A program made the translations under genes and the position numbers. 64,000 bases of DNA, taken from NCBI GenBank assembly GCA_022316685.1, contig JAKJHU010000037.1:21909188-21973187 (forward strand), in the 5' to 3' direction. Source of the DNA: Progne subis subis. Lineage: Eukaryota > Chordata > Aves > Passeriformes > Hirundinidae. Below the pieces are notes generated by a model that worked only from the letters and a program-made list of their open reading frames with translations, was not told the origin of the DNA and did no database searches. The stretch's first letter is position 1. Every line of letters starts with the position of its first letter. Below, in pieces: positions 1 through 13,800 of the stretch.

Positions 1-3000
1 ATTTTTGCATGTTCTAAGCTAGGCCAAACCTTGAGAAATGAAGCTACATCAAGTTGCTTTGCTTTTTCTCCATCCTAAGGACTGTATACTTCTAGAAAGC
101 ACAAAATTCATGCCTAGACCTGGGAATGACCAAATCACTCACCTTTCTTCTTCTTTTTACCTCCCTTCTTTTTCTGATTAATATCCTGAGTGTGTTGTTC
201 ATTAGTTCTTCTTGGCAGCTGCTGCTGTCACTTCTTGGGATAAAAATCTATAAAGAAAAATACCTCCCTACTTGATAATTTTTCCAGTAAGTGCTCATTT
301 TCTCCCGTTGCTCACTTCTGTTTATTTAAGGAATTACCAAGGTGTTGTAAAGGATAACTCATAATTGGGAGCCTGAGGATGTACAATGTGACATGACAAC
401 ATCATCCACTTTGAGGTAGGAACAATATAGACTTTGCTGCTGGCACTGTGCTAGTTGGGAGGGCCATGCTTCTCCGAGTGGGAGCATGAGCAAGGCAAAT
501 GGAAGAGGACAGGTGCGGAGCACAGCAGTTCTGGAATCAGCAAGGTTTGCAGGGCATCTGCTCGCAGTCTGGCCTTCAGGGGCCTAAATTTCACATGTAG
601 CTAGTGAAGAAACAGCCATGTCTCAAATCAAATAAAGCCAGAGTGTAATTAAATAATAAAACATGACAAACAGTGCATTTCTAGGGAATTACAGCATGCC
701 TTGGGTGGAGTTGTAAGGCATGAGGCCAAAGGTTATATGGCTTCATCCAAGAGGCACAGAAAGCCCCTGATGCTGACAGTGCTAGAGAAAGGAAGAATGG
801 GATGGTGTGGGCAGTCTTTCTGCATAGAGTTTAGAAACCAAGCTTTGATTTTATGCTATTTGGGTGTGGAACTGCGTGCATCTCCTGCATGGCTCTTCTG
901 GCCTCAACTGGTTAGTCTACTAAGACTGCAGAATGATGCTGGCACATCCAGCCAGCCAGTTCAGCACCCAAGTACCTCTAATGAGTGGAGGAGTAAGTCT
1001 TACCTTTGATCAAGGCAGTTTTTGCCGGCCCCTGTGTCTGGGCCAGGATTTCCATGAGCAGAGCTCAGGAGCAATGACAGCAGCTGCTAACTCTGGTATG
1101 GAGAGCCAGGAACTGGGAGAATGAGAGGATCCCTGGGGTACTCTGCGTTGGACTGGTGAGGGAGTTGGTGCTGAGGCTGGGGAGCCTTGAGGTGATGTAT
1201 CTGAGGTAACAGACATTCTGTGACCATGGGATTGGACAGAGCCAGTCAGAAGATGAGTTGGAAGCCAAAGTTGCATTTTCCAGTGAGGTGGAGCAAATGA
1301 TGAGCGAGATGATTTCAGTGCTTTTCAAAATGGAGGATTAAAATATGATTCTGATGCCACTCTGTGTCCTAGTGGCTACTGTTGTACTTCTGTACAGGAG
1401 GCTGTGAGATTTCGAGGAGCTGTGGGTAGGGTGGCCAGCTTCTTCCTCTTCATGCTCATTTTTCCAAGTGAGCTTTCAAGGATCTGAAGCTTTACCCAAG
1501 AAGTAGGTATGAGGAGATGCTTGCAGGTGCACTGTGTCTCTTACCCTGTGCTCTTCCTGTTATCTTCTGGCATTTGGCTGGAGAGAGAGAGCAGACTTCA
1601 GCAGAGACATGAGACTTGTGCTGAGAACCACAGCTGGCAGCCGGATGTTGTCTCTCAGCGAGAGGCAGAAGCCAAACCCAGTGCTCTTGCTGCAGTGGCA
1701 GCTCCCAGGAGGGTGGAGACTAACAGGCTCTTGGTAGAAGAAGTCTTGTGAGGTGGGAGCCTTTGTGTCATGCTGGTAATAAAGTCTTCAGAGACAGAAC
1801 ATGCTGATTCACAGAAACTGAGACTGTTTGTGGGAAAGAGTTGGCTTTCACAAATATCTTGACTTGAAAACTCCTGTGGAAAAAACATTTGGAACTGTCA
1901 GAATGTTTTGTTAGTTTCTAGCTGAACAGCTTTCTCATTTAAAAATACTTTTTGTTTTGAAAATTAAACCTAATAACATATTCAAGAAGTTGCATTAAAA
2001 GATACGTTTTGAAATTGTCAAAGCAAAATGCTGACCTTGAACTCCAGGGTTTTTTTTCTTCACTCCAGGTCTTTAGCTTTGAAAATTGCAATAATTTAAA
2101 ACTTTCCTCCCACTTTGAAGTGGAATATTGATATGCAGAAAACTGTTTACAGGGAAATTGCTTCTCTCTCAGCTTAACATAATGGAGTATGTCACTTTAA
2201 CATGATCTAGCCCCATTTAAAAAATACAGATTTTTAACAAATCCACTTTAAAAAGAAATAAAACAATTCTGTTGCTGCAAAGACACCTTTTACTGTCACA
2301 ATTATTCTCCCACAAGTACAAGCAGGTTTTCTGATTCTAGGCTTAAAATGTTTACTGATGATTGTAATGCACTCAAAAGAAACAAAATACATATGGTTAA
2401 GTTTGAACAATGTTTTTCTCACACAGCATTTAACGCTCAAGAAAGTCATAAAACAAAGAAGTCCCAATTCAGTACTGTGCAGCATGTCCTGCTGATGTGT
2501 TTATTTCCGTTGCCTGGTTTTTAATCACTGGGATGTGCTCACTTCAAATGTGATGCTAAACATTGCCTGTTATAATAATGCATTTCCCAGGAAAGTCCAT
2601 TCTGACTAGCATGCTAAGTGCAGAAGAAAAACTTAGGGGGATTATTTTTGCTATTTTTTAACATGGCCTTAAGAAAAAACAGTGGTTCATTCTTTCAAAC
2701 CCTGTATCCTGAGTCCTATTTATACTGTTAGCACTTTGGAAAAGGGAAGGGGCCTTCCAGGTGAGTGTGAATTATGGTGGTACCTACAGGCTCTCAGTGC
2801 CAGGGGGCCATACTCTGAATAGAGCTCCTCCCAACTCACTGTCATCCTTTCATCCCCCTCTGTGCCAGGAAGTCTCATGACGTAGCTCACAGCCTTGAGC
2901 CACATGCTCAGTCTACCTTGCAGGGCCCAACACCCAGTCCCCATCTGCTGTGTTGACATTAAAGACACCACTATGCTCTTTCCTAGGAGTAGTTGCAGAA

Positions 3001-3428
3001 TCCTTGGCTGTAATTGTGTCCCACAGTAACCGTGGTGCAGCAAGGTTTGAGTCAGTCCTTGACTTCCAGTGGCTGTATTTTGGTGGTGATGGAGTTTTCT
3101 GGGGCACTGGCTGAGATATATAGAGAAGCCCTGACACTGATGTCATTAGGACTCACTGGTTCAGCTTGTATGATAGAAATGCGTCTCGTCATAGTGATGT
3201 GGAGGTGACATAAGATGCATAAAACAGATATAATTGCTGGGTTTGGTGCTTTTTAAAATTTTATTTTATTTGTAACATTCTTGGCACCTTTATAGTACTA
3301 TATATAGATTCAATATATTGCATTAAAATGATGGTGGTTGGAGAAGGAAGGTGAAAGGTAAAGCAGAATAGCTATGATGCAAAGGTAGCACCTTTCCAGC
3401 TTATCTTTATTATGAAAGCCAGGACAAA
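1..3428. other. Unassigned non-coding stretch
   Basis: No gene, RNA or repeat family could be recognised here. Open frames are short (about 107 codons at most), overlap one another on both strands, and show no recognisable domains. Base composition is ordinary for a vertebrate intergenic or intronic region, with an AT-rich middle (about 1900-2520). CpG is sparse. It may be intron or intergenic; the sequence does not decide. Confidence 0.6.
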
Positions 3429-3448
3429 TCTTTTTTTCTTTTCTCTAG

Positions 3449-3537
3449 GACTGACTGCAACCTTGGTATCAACGCCGACTCCGGCAAGCCTGAATACTGT
3501 TCATCCTGTGGCTCTCGCTGCTTTTAGTGCCCTTCAA
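3449..3537 (+). other. Candidate internal or terminal exon behind a strong splice acceptor
   Basis: A pyrimidine-rich tract (3430-3446) ends in a canonical AG at 3447-3448, which is a strong-looking acceptor. The segment behind it is CpG-richer than its surroundings, and two frames look code-like. The frame from 3451 stays open to a stop at 3562-3564 and reads a Thr/Pro/Ala/Ser/Leu-rich peptide; a possible donor GT lies at 3538-3539 in a CAA/GTATTT context, which would give an 89-nt exon. The frame from 3450 runs 25 codons to a TAG at 3525-3527, has mostly C or T third positions, and has a cysteine-rich end. I do not recognise either peptide. The call rests on splice signals and composition only; it may equally be chance or a non-coding exon. 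Confidence 0.25.
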
Positions 3538-3565
3538 GTATTTTTTACCTGCGAAATTTTATGAC

Positions 3566-4724
3566 AGCAATATCTTGCAACATAAAACATTATTGTCCTA
3601 CATTGTGTGCTTGTGACTTAGCATTACAGCAGAACAGCAAAAGCAGCAGGTTGGCAGATTAGAGGCTGAGCTGCTTAGGTGCTGCATGTCATTAGTCCCT
3701 GTTACACGTGTTACTGAAGCCTAACACTCACTGCTAAGCGTCGAGGTACAGAGACAGAACAGAAGTGCTGTTGGCAGCCATCACCAGCTGGTTGTTTTTG
3801 TCTGTGATTTCATGTTTAAGACACAGCAGAGCTTTTTTCTCATTAGTAAGGGTCAGTATGCAGAAAACAGATCTCATGAAGTTCTGGTGTTCTGTGTCAC
3901 CCTGTTCCATCTTCATTTCAACATCACCCACTCCCACCTTGCCTGAAAAGTCACACACTCTGCAGGATGCCTTGGGAAGACGGATTGTTTTCATTTGCAG
4001 GGAATTTTGCAGCAGAGCACTTTTAAAATGACATTTTAAGAAATTGCTACAGTGCAAGCCCTGCTCTGACTTTTATTTATATAAAAAGAGATCGGGGTTA
4101 GGATTTCTAGTTGGAAGAAACCCACTATTTTACTAGGACAGGGAGGCTCATTCTTCTCTCTTGGCATGCCATGCTCTCTGCAATCTATTTGAGAGGCAAT
4201 AAAGGAGGTAATAAAGTGGCAATCAAAAACAATGCTTCAGTAGTCCTGAGCCACAGTTTGTGGGATTTCATTTGGAACTTATTTACCTAACCGACTCCCA
4301 CACATCTATCTGTCTTAGGCACCTACAGGAGTCGTCTCTTTGGAGGGCTTGAGGCTGTCAAAAGGTTAAATTTAGTTCTTGGAGCAGTCTGGAATACATT
4401 ATTGTTGGGAGGGGGAAGTGCTGAGAGGTAAGGGTAAATGGGCACTGCAGGTACGGAGTACAGACAGCAATAATGACTCGGTATTCAGGAGCAATGCATT
4501 TCCATCACTGCCACAGTGAACCAGATTATCTGATCCTCTTAAAAAACCTGGATTTCTCAGGGATGTGCTGGGACTGGAAGCTTTCTTGCTACCAGATCTG
4601 AGTGAGAACTTTTTCTTGTCTCTTCATCGCACCGTGCTGTATTGCAACCAAGTGATATCCAGGGAGGTCAGAGCTGTGTTTTAGGTGCTCTGATGTACAA
4701 AGCAGGTATGCCCAAGTGACACCT
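3566..4724. other. Unassigned non-coding stretch
   Basis: Nothing recognisable was found. Two opposed open frames at about 3734-4057 are overlapping shadows with no domain features. The sequence is of mixed composition without tandem repeats. Confidence 0.55.
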
Positions 4725-4793
4725 CACAGCAGCTGATTATACCTTCTGAGGCCCCTTCCAGCCTGAATTACTGTATGATCCTGGGATTCTAGT
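4725..4793 (+). mobile_element. Short decayed CR1 LINE 3' end
   Basis: The segment reads like a diverged avian CR1 3' terminus: a stretch equivalent to the usual 'cttctgaggtcccttccagcctgaatta' block (4743-4770), followed by a decayed version of the ATTCTATGATTCTATG tail (4771-4790). Only the last 60-70 bp can be matched by eye, as expected for 5'-truncated, old CR1 copies. Other LINE 3' ends are less likely because the ordering of the two blocks is CR1-specific. Confidence 0.55.
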
Positions 4794-6519
4794 TCACAAC
4801 TCAGCTTTTGTTACAGCCCTAGATAATCCCATCCTTCACCCCATGGCTGAAGTTAGCTGACTGCACCCACAGTAGGACAGCGCTGATACTGACAGTGGTG
4901 CTGCTCACCTGCTTGTATATCTGAGCAAATAGTTCAGAGCAAAGTTGATGCATACTCATCATTTTATTGGCAGGCATATAATACAAATGAGACATGCATG
5001 AGCTGATCACGTTTTTTACACATTCATTGCTTTACATACATTGATTATGAACCATTCTGTAAGCGTCACCTGGCTTCTCGATTACTTATTTGCAGCTAGG
5101 TATGAGGTCTGTCAAGGTTATATCTCTGACTGAGCTGGGACAAGTTCACAGCATGGCTGGCTTCCATGATCCTGTGTGAATAGGTTGGATGCTTCCTCTT
5201 ATTCCTCAGTGTGGCAAGAATGACATATGCTTTCTGCAGGTTTTCATGCCAGTGGATACTGACCTGAATGTGACCAAAAAAAAAAAAAAACTGAAGAGAG
5301 GTATGAATGAACTTAAAATTCAAAATGATATGGACAGAAGAGGCTTCTTTCCCAGTTTTCTTTATTTTACAGCACTTCTCTGGAAGTCCTTTCCATTTCC
5401 TTTCTCTATATTTTTGCACATATCTTCCATAGGGCAGGTACGTGTTTAAAGGGTCAAGCTGAACAGCTAGCAATAGAAATCCTACAGGTTTTTAATATGC
5501 AAATGTAGTCTTCTGTCTCTGGAAACTGACAGATTAAGGGTCCTAGGCCAATTGTTATATACACTGTTGGAAAATTAGGACACAGTTGGCCATGACTAGG
5601 TATTTTATGCAGAGCATTTAGTTAAATTTGCAGTCTTCCAGAATAAGGGTGGAATTCTGTGTTCCTTGCTGTAGTAAAGTCCTGCTGTTCAGCTGAGTCA
5701 GTGTAATGGACAGTTGCCTGAATGCATTTAGAAACAGAGGGCCAAGCAGATTATCTCCTCTTTATTAGCTTTCTTCCTTGCTGTGGGATTTCAGCACATC
5801 CCAATCTTGAATACATTTCTCCTTGTAACGTACTTCTGGATGGAAGAAAATATTACCTTCCTAAGTCTGCCTACAGGGAATTGACATAGGGAGAAGTGAA
5901 AAACTTTAAAACATTCAGGTTTCCGGTGGTACAGGCGGGCCCTTACTCAGGTAGCTGGACATTTTCTAAAAATGTCCCTAGAGATGTCTTTCTGAAAATG
6001 AGCGACGTGGCAGAGCAGGGACTGAACCCGCCCTGGTGTCCCAGATGCTTAGCTAGTGCTGCAAATGCTGGCTTACCCTTCCTGTCCTAACACTGTACTT
6101 AGTCCTGTCACTGCTGCCTTTGATTTAGAAGGGCCCTCTGAATAGAGAGACTGTACTCAGGGTGAGTAATGGTGGTGAAATTCGTCTTTTTGGTAGTTGA
6201 TTTTTAAGCTTGAAAAATCTGGCATATTCACAAACTGTGAATCAGTGCATCCAGCTACAGATGTTATCCTCTGGAAACGGAGGATCCTGTAGCCAGCCGT
6301 ACTGCTGGTGAACTACAGAAATGCTCTAAGAATGTGATTCCTGTTTCTACAACATCCAGAAGACAGTTGCTTTCTCTTTGTAGAAGCAAAAGATCAGAGG
6401 AGCTAAAAAGCAAACTAGAATAACACAAAGGAAGGGGAAAAAAATGTGTTGAAAAGACCTCTGTCTCTCCCTGGCTTCCTGCTCCCTCCCCCTGCCCCCT
6501 GCCTCCTCTTCCTTCTGTC
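4794..6519. other. Unassigned non-coding stretch with an A-run
   Basis: An A-run lies at about 5276-5290. The 125-codon reverse frame crossing it (5096-5473) includes a homopolymer-encoded Phe run and has no protein-like features. Nothing else is recognisable. Confidence 0.55.
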
Positions 6520-6980
6520 TCTAAGGGTTAAATATGCAGAGGGAAAAAATTGCTAGACTTTATGTCTGTGCTTGGTGGGAACTATTAAATTACAGCTGGA
6601 TGTTTTTAATTATGCCACACATAAATGCCTGAACACAACAGCATTTTAATCCAAATGTGAGCCTCATTTATGTGTGTTCTGTGTTTGCTCTGAAATGCAC
6701 TGGCTGGCACTTGTTTGTGGTGGCCCCTTTGTGGCATTGTAACAGTGTGTGGGGTTTTTACCTCCCCCCCCCTTTTTTTTTCCCAAGTGCGAGGATGGGA
6801 GCTAGTGCTGGCGAGGGGGAAAGGAAATGGGTAATAAAACAGAGAGCTAAGCGGCTCACTGGAGCCAGCGATGCTGGGATCTGGTTAATTGCTCCGAAAT
6901 GAAAAAGATTCGGGGGTTTTCATGAAATCCCATAGGTGCATTTGCCAAGCCTCAAATATTAGATTGAATTACAGTTTCTA
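6520..6980. promoter_or_regulatory. Candidate conserved non-coding element (enhancer-like)
   Basis: Two blocks (6540-6665 and 6835-6980) are dense in TAAT/ATTA homeodomain-type cores (for example near 6585, 6607 and 6645) and other TF-like words such as TTAATTGCTCC. They have little simple repeat, in contrast with the C/T tract between them at about 6763-6783. This texture is typical of developmental enhancers in vertebrate gene deserts. The call is pattern judgement; no alignment was available. It may be ordinary AT-rich sequence. Confidence 0.3.
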
Positions 6981-9900
6981 ATTCCTCCCCCCCTTTACCC
7001 ACAGCCATGTGTCTTATTTCTTCCTAAAGCTTGTCCGCTTTTCAGAGCAATGAATGTAAGAAGGAAGCTGAGTAAGGACTGCCTGCCTGCTTGTTTTACA
7101 CCTTCCCCACCTACGTCTTTTCCTAATCCTACCTTTATTAAAAAACAAAAAATCTGTCTCTCTCTCTCCTCCAGTGTATCCTGATGTGTTTGTGGACTTG
7201 AGGTTGAAATGTTGCCTATGTATTTTGCCTCGCAAGGGGCTGCGGGGAGGGCGTACTGAGGAACACTGTCTCTGTCCCTTGTTCTCCACACCCACGCACT
7301 AGCTAAGCATAATATAATCCTTTTCTGCATAGCCACCAAGACTTGTTTTTTTAAAGGGGCTTTGACCTGTCCCTCTCATTTTCAGAAATAATTTTACATT
7401 GGCAGCTAGTTGTGCCAGCATTTTTACTATCCCACAAAGGGATTTCAGCACCTGATTTGTGGGTGTAAGGAGACTTCACTGGGAAATGACATCAGTGGCG
7501 TGGCTTGGAGGAGTAGCTGTCTCTGAGATCAAATCCTTAAATGGTAGGATTGGCACCAACAAAACTGAAGCTAGAGCTGGGACTCTCCTGTGTATAAATT
7601 ATATCCACAAATCAAGATGCAAACCCATTTTCTGACAGTTATTGTGTTTTGTTAAGCAGTGAACAATGTATATTTTCTTAGTCTGGACATTTTGAGATTA
7701 TGAAAAGTGCACCTTGGTTATTAGGCTGGTATCTGATCCAAATGTTGTTCCTTCTCTTGTGAGAAACTGGAAATCTTTCCTCTTTCTTCCACCCTGGAGC
7801 TGGGAAGGCTCTCTGAGTCATCTAGTTATGTCCCAGCCTTGGAATGGGCCTTTCTGCTGGAAATTTCTCTGCCATGTTTTTTCTGAGCTGATCCTGCTGG
7901 TGCTCTCAGCATCCCCTCACAGGCAGATAATTCTGATGTACATCTTACTCAAGGACCTTTTTTTTTTTTTTTTCTTTTTTCCTTCTACTTTTGTTTAAAC
8001 TTCCTTCTTGTGTTTTGGGTAAAGGTGATTTGGAAAGCCAGCCTCAACTGGCTGGCTTAGTCCCTCTGTACTCCTGGAAGTTGTTTCCTACATTCCTGTG
8101 TTATTTCTCACCTTCCTTATACCATTTATTGGTGGAAACTCCGCTGGAAAAGAGTGTGTGAAATGTTCCATCCAAATTATGCATGCACATTAGCAATTAA
8201 ATGTAAGTTCCTACTTTCAGTATGCTGTGATTATTTTAAATAATTAAAAATTAAGATCCCCATTTCCCACTCAAAGGCAAGAAGGATTAAGGCCACCATT
8301 TAACTGGCAGTGTTTACCCAGCCCCTCATGCAGCCTCTGCTGTTAGGCACTAGTCTGGGCTGCCCAGTTTAAGAGAGCAGAGCAACTAAGGGCATGCTTG
8401 AGTAAAGCATGCTTTGATACTTCTTCTGTTTCCTTGTACGTGATCTCATGATGCATTGCTGTGGGGAGATCTAACTGTTCTGCCAACTTGTTTTCAAGAA
8501 CTGTTTTCAAAGGGAATGGTTTTAAATTGCTCACTTGGGGGTCATTTATTGTCTATTTTTTTTTTTTTTAGTGCTGGGTCCTCAGGCGTTCGAGGGTGAA
8601 ATCTCTATTGTTCACCCCACCTCCAGAATGATCAGAAATCATGGATTTTTACTTAGCCACCCACTGTCTTTTGACCTGAATACTTCAATTTTTCTTTCCC
8701 ACCCAGTGCCTTCCTAATGTTAGCCACAGTCTTCCCATCTTGCTCTCACCCTGTAGGGTAAGGAAATGTGGTTTCATCCATGAATGACATTAATGCCATT
8801 GTGTGAATCATTAGTGGATCCAGCATCACAAGCCCTAGGGGATCAAATACTTGCAAACCACTAGAGAGGAATTCTAATATCAAATACGTGGCAGGAATCA
8901 TCCTAGCTCGAAGAAAACAAAACAACCCTCTTTAATGCCCAGAGAAGGTCATGGTGCTTAGAGAGAAGAGGAGCTTGTGTAATAGCCTCCAGGGGCCCAG
9001 AGGCAACCATCCTGCTTCTCTCTCCTGTCTGTATTCTCCCTTGCCTCCCCTCCTCCCAGGCGGCTCCCTCTCCAACCAGCTAACCAGATCCTTCCCACTT
9101 GTGGCATATAACGGCAGTATTTGAAGCTTTGACTAGGCTGTTGCCTTGTTCTTCCTCAACAAAAACAAACACAAAGTCAAGATGAAGCATGACTAACTCA
9201 GGGAAAAAAAAAATTAATAAAGACAGAAATTGAGCTTTTGTGGTGGGGTGGGAGAAGAAAAGCTGAACACCTGCTGTTCTGCTGCGGTGCTATCCCAATT
9301 GCCCTGGAGGCTGCTGTTAGTTCTGCCTTTGCAGGCCTTTGTGCCAGTGTTTCTGCTTTGCTTTAGCACTTGGTAGAAGACAGCACAACAGCATGGGATT
9401 GTCTCACAGCCCAAGGAGGAGTGTAAAATGTAACCTTGTGATTGCTTGCTGGCATCTCTGATCATCCCAACACTTCAGTGGGTGTTCAGAAACTGATTAC
9501 TTTGTTTTTTTGGTTGCGTGTAGTGGCAGGTGCTCACATTTTTAAATTTTGTCCAGACGTCCTCTGGGATGTAAACACACAAGGCATATTTGGCTAGTGC
9601 TCCTGCAGTATGCCTTACCTGTGTAAGAACAGGAATACTGTGCAAAAGCGGAGAAAGCAGATGGGAGTGCTCTGTTATGCATAATGGGACACAGGTTTCC
9701 CGTAATGACATCATCCTGCTAACCTTGAAGAGAAAATTCAAAGGTATGGCAAACCCCTTCTCTGTGGAAACACTTATTTCCAAGTATCAGGCATCAATAC
9801 TTGACATTCCCTGCAAAAATTAGGTGGTTAATAAATTTCAACAGTCTATCTAAGTAACTGGCATAGCCAGATCATCCGTCCTGGAAATGGCCAACCTAGA

Positions 9901-12900
9901 GATGTGTAAAATATCTTAGAATAGCTGTTGAAATATTTGTGTAAAGTTATATTTTTCATTTCTCTTCTTTTGTGAACTGTGAATTAAAGTATTGGAATGT
10001 GAGAGTCACCAGTCCCAGAGGATGGTGGTGGGACCAGAACTGAAGGGAGGATTAATTTTATCAGAGCAATTTTGAAGCAATTGGAAATCAGATAGGTTGT
10101 TTTTGATTGTGTTTCGATTGGAATCTCTTCACAAAGTAAACCTGATAATTTGAATTAGAGTTCTTACACTCTATTTCAAGAGCTAATAGAGATGACAAAG
10201 CAATGGAGAGTGGAAGTGTTAAAACTGGTATTCTGAGAAATATCAGGTAACACTGAATTTTCAAACTCTTCGATACTGACATCTCTAATCAGAGATTTGG
10301 TAACTTACTTTTTGAAGCTCATTACCATAGTGAACTTGCTAGTACTCTGGCAGCTATGAAGGTTTAGCCAGCAATGATGTCAGACTCAGAATTAAAAGTA
10401 TGTGTGGAACAGATAAGATAAAAGGTGCCTTTTTTCTTCTTTGAACATGGAGAGTTTTCTGGTTATAGTTTCTTGAACTTGTTGAAGTTAGTATGAGATA
10501 ACGAACTATTTTGGGATGGGAAGAGCAATCCTTTAGGCGCAAAAACAAAAAAAAAAAAAAAAAAAAAAAGGAAACAAAGAGGAAGCCTCCTCCTATTCAG
10601 TCCTTAAGTATATAGAAGTCTGATTTTCTCTGTGTGTGATTAAATGTCTTAATTTATTAAACAAAGACTTACTGAAAAAAAGAAAATTATGTTTAATCCA
10701 TGCATACGGCTACTACGGTGTCTTTTTGAATCATGGGACTTTTCCTGCACATCAATGTTATTACAAAGCTGGAGAAGCATCAAAGGAATATTCTGCTTGC
10801 TGTATGAGCCTTGGGAGCTTAGGTGCTGAGAGGAGGCTAGGTTATACTTTTCAAACTGCGAAACAGATAAAAATAGGGCTAAAGTTGGCTGTAGAAGATG
10901 ATATATAGCTACAAGCCCTCACTGGTTAAACTTCTGATCAGGATCAACAATGTTCCATTATTTATTAGAAATGTGGAAACACAATAGTATTTTAAAAATT
11001 GAACTAGAGACTGTTGCTAACTGGAAATCTCTTCTAAATATTACATCTTTTGTTATTTCTACAGGAACTTATATGAACTATAAGTAGTGAAAATATAAAT
11101 AGTAGCCAAGACATTTTTAAGTGATAGCTTCTATTAACAAGGTACAATATAAAGGTATGTGAGCATTCCTTATCAAGCAAAAGTTTATATGATAGCTGAA
11201 TAGTTTCATGATTTCTAAAAAGCTGTTTAAATCAATGGACTTAAAGTAACTCTTGTCAAAGTTAGAGGGAATTTTACCAGTGGAAACAGAATTAAGCCCT
11301 AAAGAGATCATTTTTTCAGCACCTTTGCAACTTTTCATCTGCCACCATTGGAGCCAATGGAAAGGGTTTCATTGACTTTGGCACATAAAGGGATGTTAGC
11401 TGTGTAACCCAAGATATCTTGTGAGTGCCAAAGAATAAACGAAATTTAGAATGAGACCAGCTTTGCTGTAATGGTGATGATATAATACTCAAGAGCAAAC
11501 AACTAATAACCTCTTCTTAAAACAAGAATCCATCATGAATGCTCCAAGACTAAAGGGAAAATTTGCCTCTGGCCTCTGGGATTCCCTGTTGGGCAATGAA
11601 AAGAGGAGCTATATCATGCAGAAAATGATGAGGAAAGAGTAAAACCCCTCAGGAGAAAAAAGCCTGTTTCTTTTTCCCTCCTCATCTCCTGGCATACTTA
11701 TCTTTACTGCTTGTGTACAATTCCATTGAGAAAAACCAGTTCATGATAGAACAAACTGAGAAAGTGCTAGTTCAGGCAGCCTCTTCTTTTCTTTCATGGA
11801 TTAATGGCAACTGAAAATGAAAGGATTATTTAAGGCCACTTGGGCAATATTAAGTACTGCCTATTGTGTTAGTCTAGGATCACATGTAGCCTGGAAACCA
11901 AAGACAGCAAACCACATTAGGTTAGTGTAGGTGGACACCTAGGTTATGAAACAGGCAGTTCTTGGATTTGCTTGTCAGTAGTTAGAGAATTGCCAGTTTT
12001 GAAGAAAGAAATTTAAAAAAATGGTGGTTTGCAGTCAGCCTTTCTGAAATTCCCAAAGGAATAGCCATGTTACTCAACTCTAGAAAACAAAGTCCTAGTG
12101 ACCACTCTCAGTGATCATTTTTTATTTGGACTTCTGCTGAAGATACAAGAAGTCAAAGTTAAATCAAGTTCACTATTCATGTGTGTACTGGTATGGAGCT
12201 GAGCTGGAAATGGTAATTTTTTTGAAAGTTGTAGCCCATTCTTGTCAACTCATTTCAGAACAAGGGGAATACTTTCTTCATCAAATCCATTCTGCTGTGT
12301 TTTCCTGTGAGTCAAATGCAAACAGTTTTCAAGCTTTTGCTGGGAAATGCAGTTCACAGTCTGGGCAGGACCTGGGAAAATAAGAACTTAAGTGAGTGTA
12401 CCATGGGCTGTATCCATCTCTCTCTGTGCTGGGGCAGAAGCTGCCTTTTAAGCAACCATCTTACTTTGTCTTTTGCTTCTCTCTGTATCAGCTAAAGTTT
12501 CTGACTGCTCTGCTTCTTAATTTCTGGAATGGCAGAGGTGTATTGGTAAAAATTTCCTTGGAACTAAATCTGGAAATCTCCTAGCCTTGGATGGTGTGTT
12601 GTATGAACTGACATTTGTTTGGAGGACTTGAGTGAAAGGATTTAATGTAAGTGTGAGAACTTCCAATTTCAACATACATGAATTCAGGGGGGGGAGGTGG
12701 CACATCCACTCATTCATAACAGGAGGCCACAGGTCTTGTAGTACCCTGTAGAGGAAGCAGCTTCAGAGATACTGTCTGGAGAATGACTAGAGGAAATTAA
12801 ACATAGAAATGATCATCAGAAAGCTACTACTTTTTGTTTGTTCTGCAGCAACTATGTTGGTACTATGGCCTTCATCCCAAATTATGCTAATTCTGCAGCC

Positions 12901-13764
12901 CATGCACTCCTATGCTTCAGAAACTTGGTTGCCAGTGACCTAAGAGCTTTCAGTGGGGATGGACATTACACAGTGCTGGTGTCATATGGGATTTGAGACT
13001 CTCTTCTTGCACAGATTAGGTATTCATTACTGGTGTAGAAGATAATGGCCAAATCACGGATTGTTCTCAAATGAACTGGCCCTATTACACTGTGTATTGT
13101 CCAGTTACAGCTCTGTGTTCTTGAGAATTTAGAACGGATATTGTAAAAGGTACACAGAAATTATTTGAATCAACAATGAGGAGTGGAAAGAAGGTACTTC
13201 TGCACAGAATAATTTGTGCCTTCACACTTCTTTGTGTCTGTTTCTTCTTACTGCTTCTTTCTTCCCTGTTTGTTATAGTTTTGGATGACTTGCTCTGTAG
13301 ATATTTCCTGTTCTGGATACTTTGAGTCTTGTTAAGAACAGAAGAAGTGGTCAAATGATAATTTCTATTATTTTCCTGTATATATGTTGGTGGAGGTTTC
13401 TTGATATTATATAATAGTTATTAAAAAAACCTCTGAATCCCAGGCTAAGGTTTTCAAATGGGCCCAGGCTCACTTTACCCTTTTATCTAACCTTTATTCT
13501 TTTGGACTAGAAGACATTCTTTCCTATGTGTTAAGGAGTGATTTGTTTTCTTCCCAGTCTGGATCTACAGCAATCTCATGAGTTATTTTGTCTAAGGTCC
13601 TTGTAAAGAGGAAGCAGGAATTTTTGTTCTCCTTCTCTCACACAGAAGTGAGAGCCTAGTTCTTGTCGTCTTTGCTTTGAGCAGTGGGGAGGAGGAATTC
13701 TTTCCTGACAGTTGAAAGGACAAACAATTTAGAAATATAAACATTAAAGGAGGGCAGGGGGTGT
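6981..13764. other. Long unassigned non-coding stretch with homopolymer runs
   Basis: No gene or recognisable transposon was seen in this interval. It holds T-runs at about 7958-7983 and 8556-8569 and a long A-run at 10541-10569. Open frames are at most 114 codons and without domain features. Short stretches with TAAT cores (for example 8790-8880) could be regulatory but are not distinctive. Confidence 0.5.
10541..10569 (+). repeat. Poly(A) run, 29 bp with one interruption
   Basis: The run is A5-C-A23. No processed-transcript body or target-site duplication was recognised beside it, so it is listed as a simple repeat and not as a retrocopy tail. Confidence 0.9.
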
Positions 13765-13800
13765 CATTCTTATATCACACTGGTGTAAATCAGCAACAGG
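13765..13800. mobile_element. Possible relic of an ancient amniote palindromic repeat
   Basis: A short block containing 'cactggtgtaaatcagcaac' matches, from memory, a motif seen in an old, widely dispersed amniote repeat whose copies carry 'ttacaccggtgtaaatcaggagtaactcc'-like text. Related fragments occur at about 24880-24945, 41625-41715 and 50690-50765 in this window. The match is short, so chance is possible. Confidence 0.3.
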
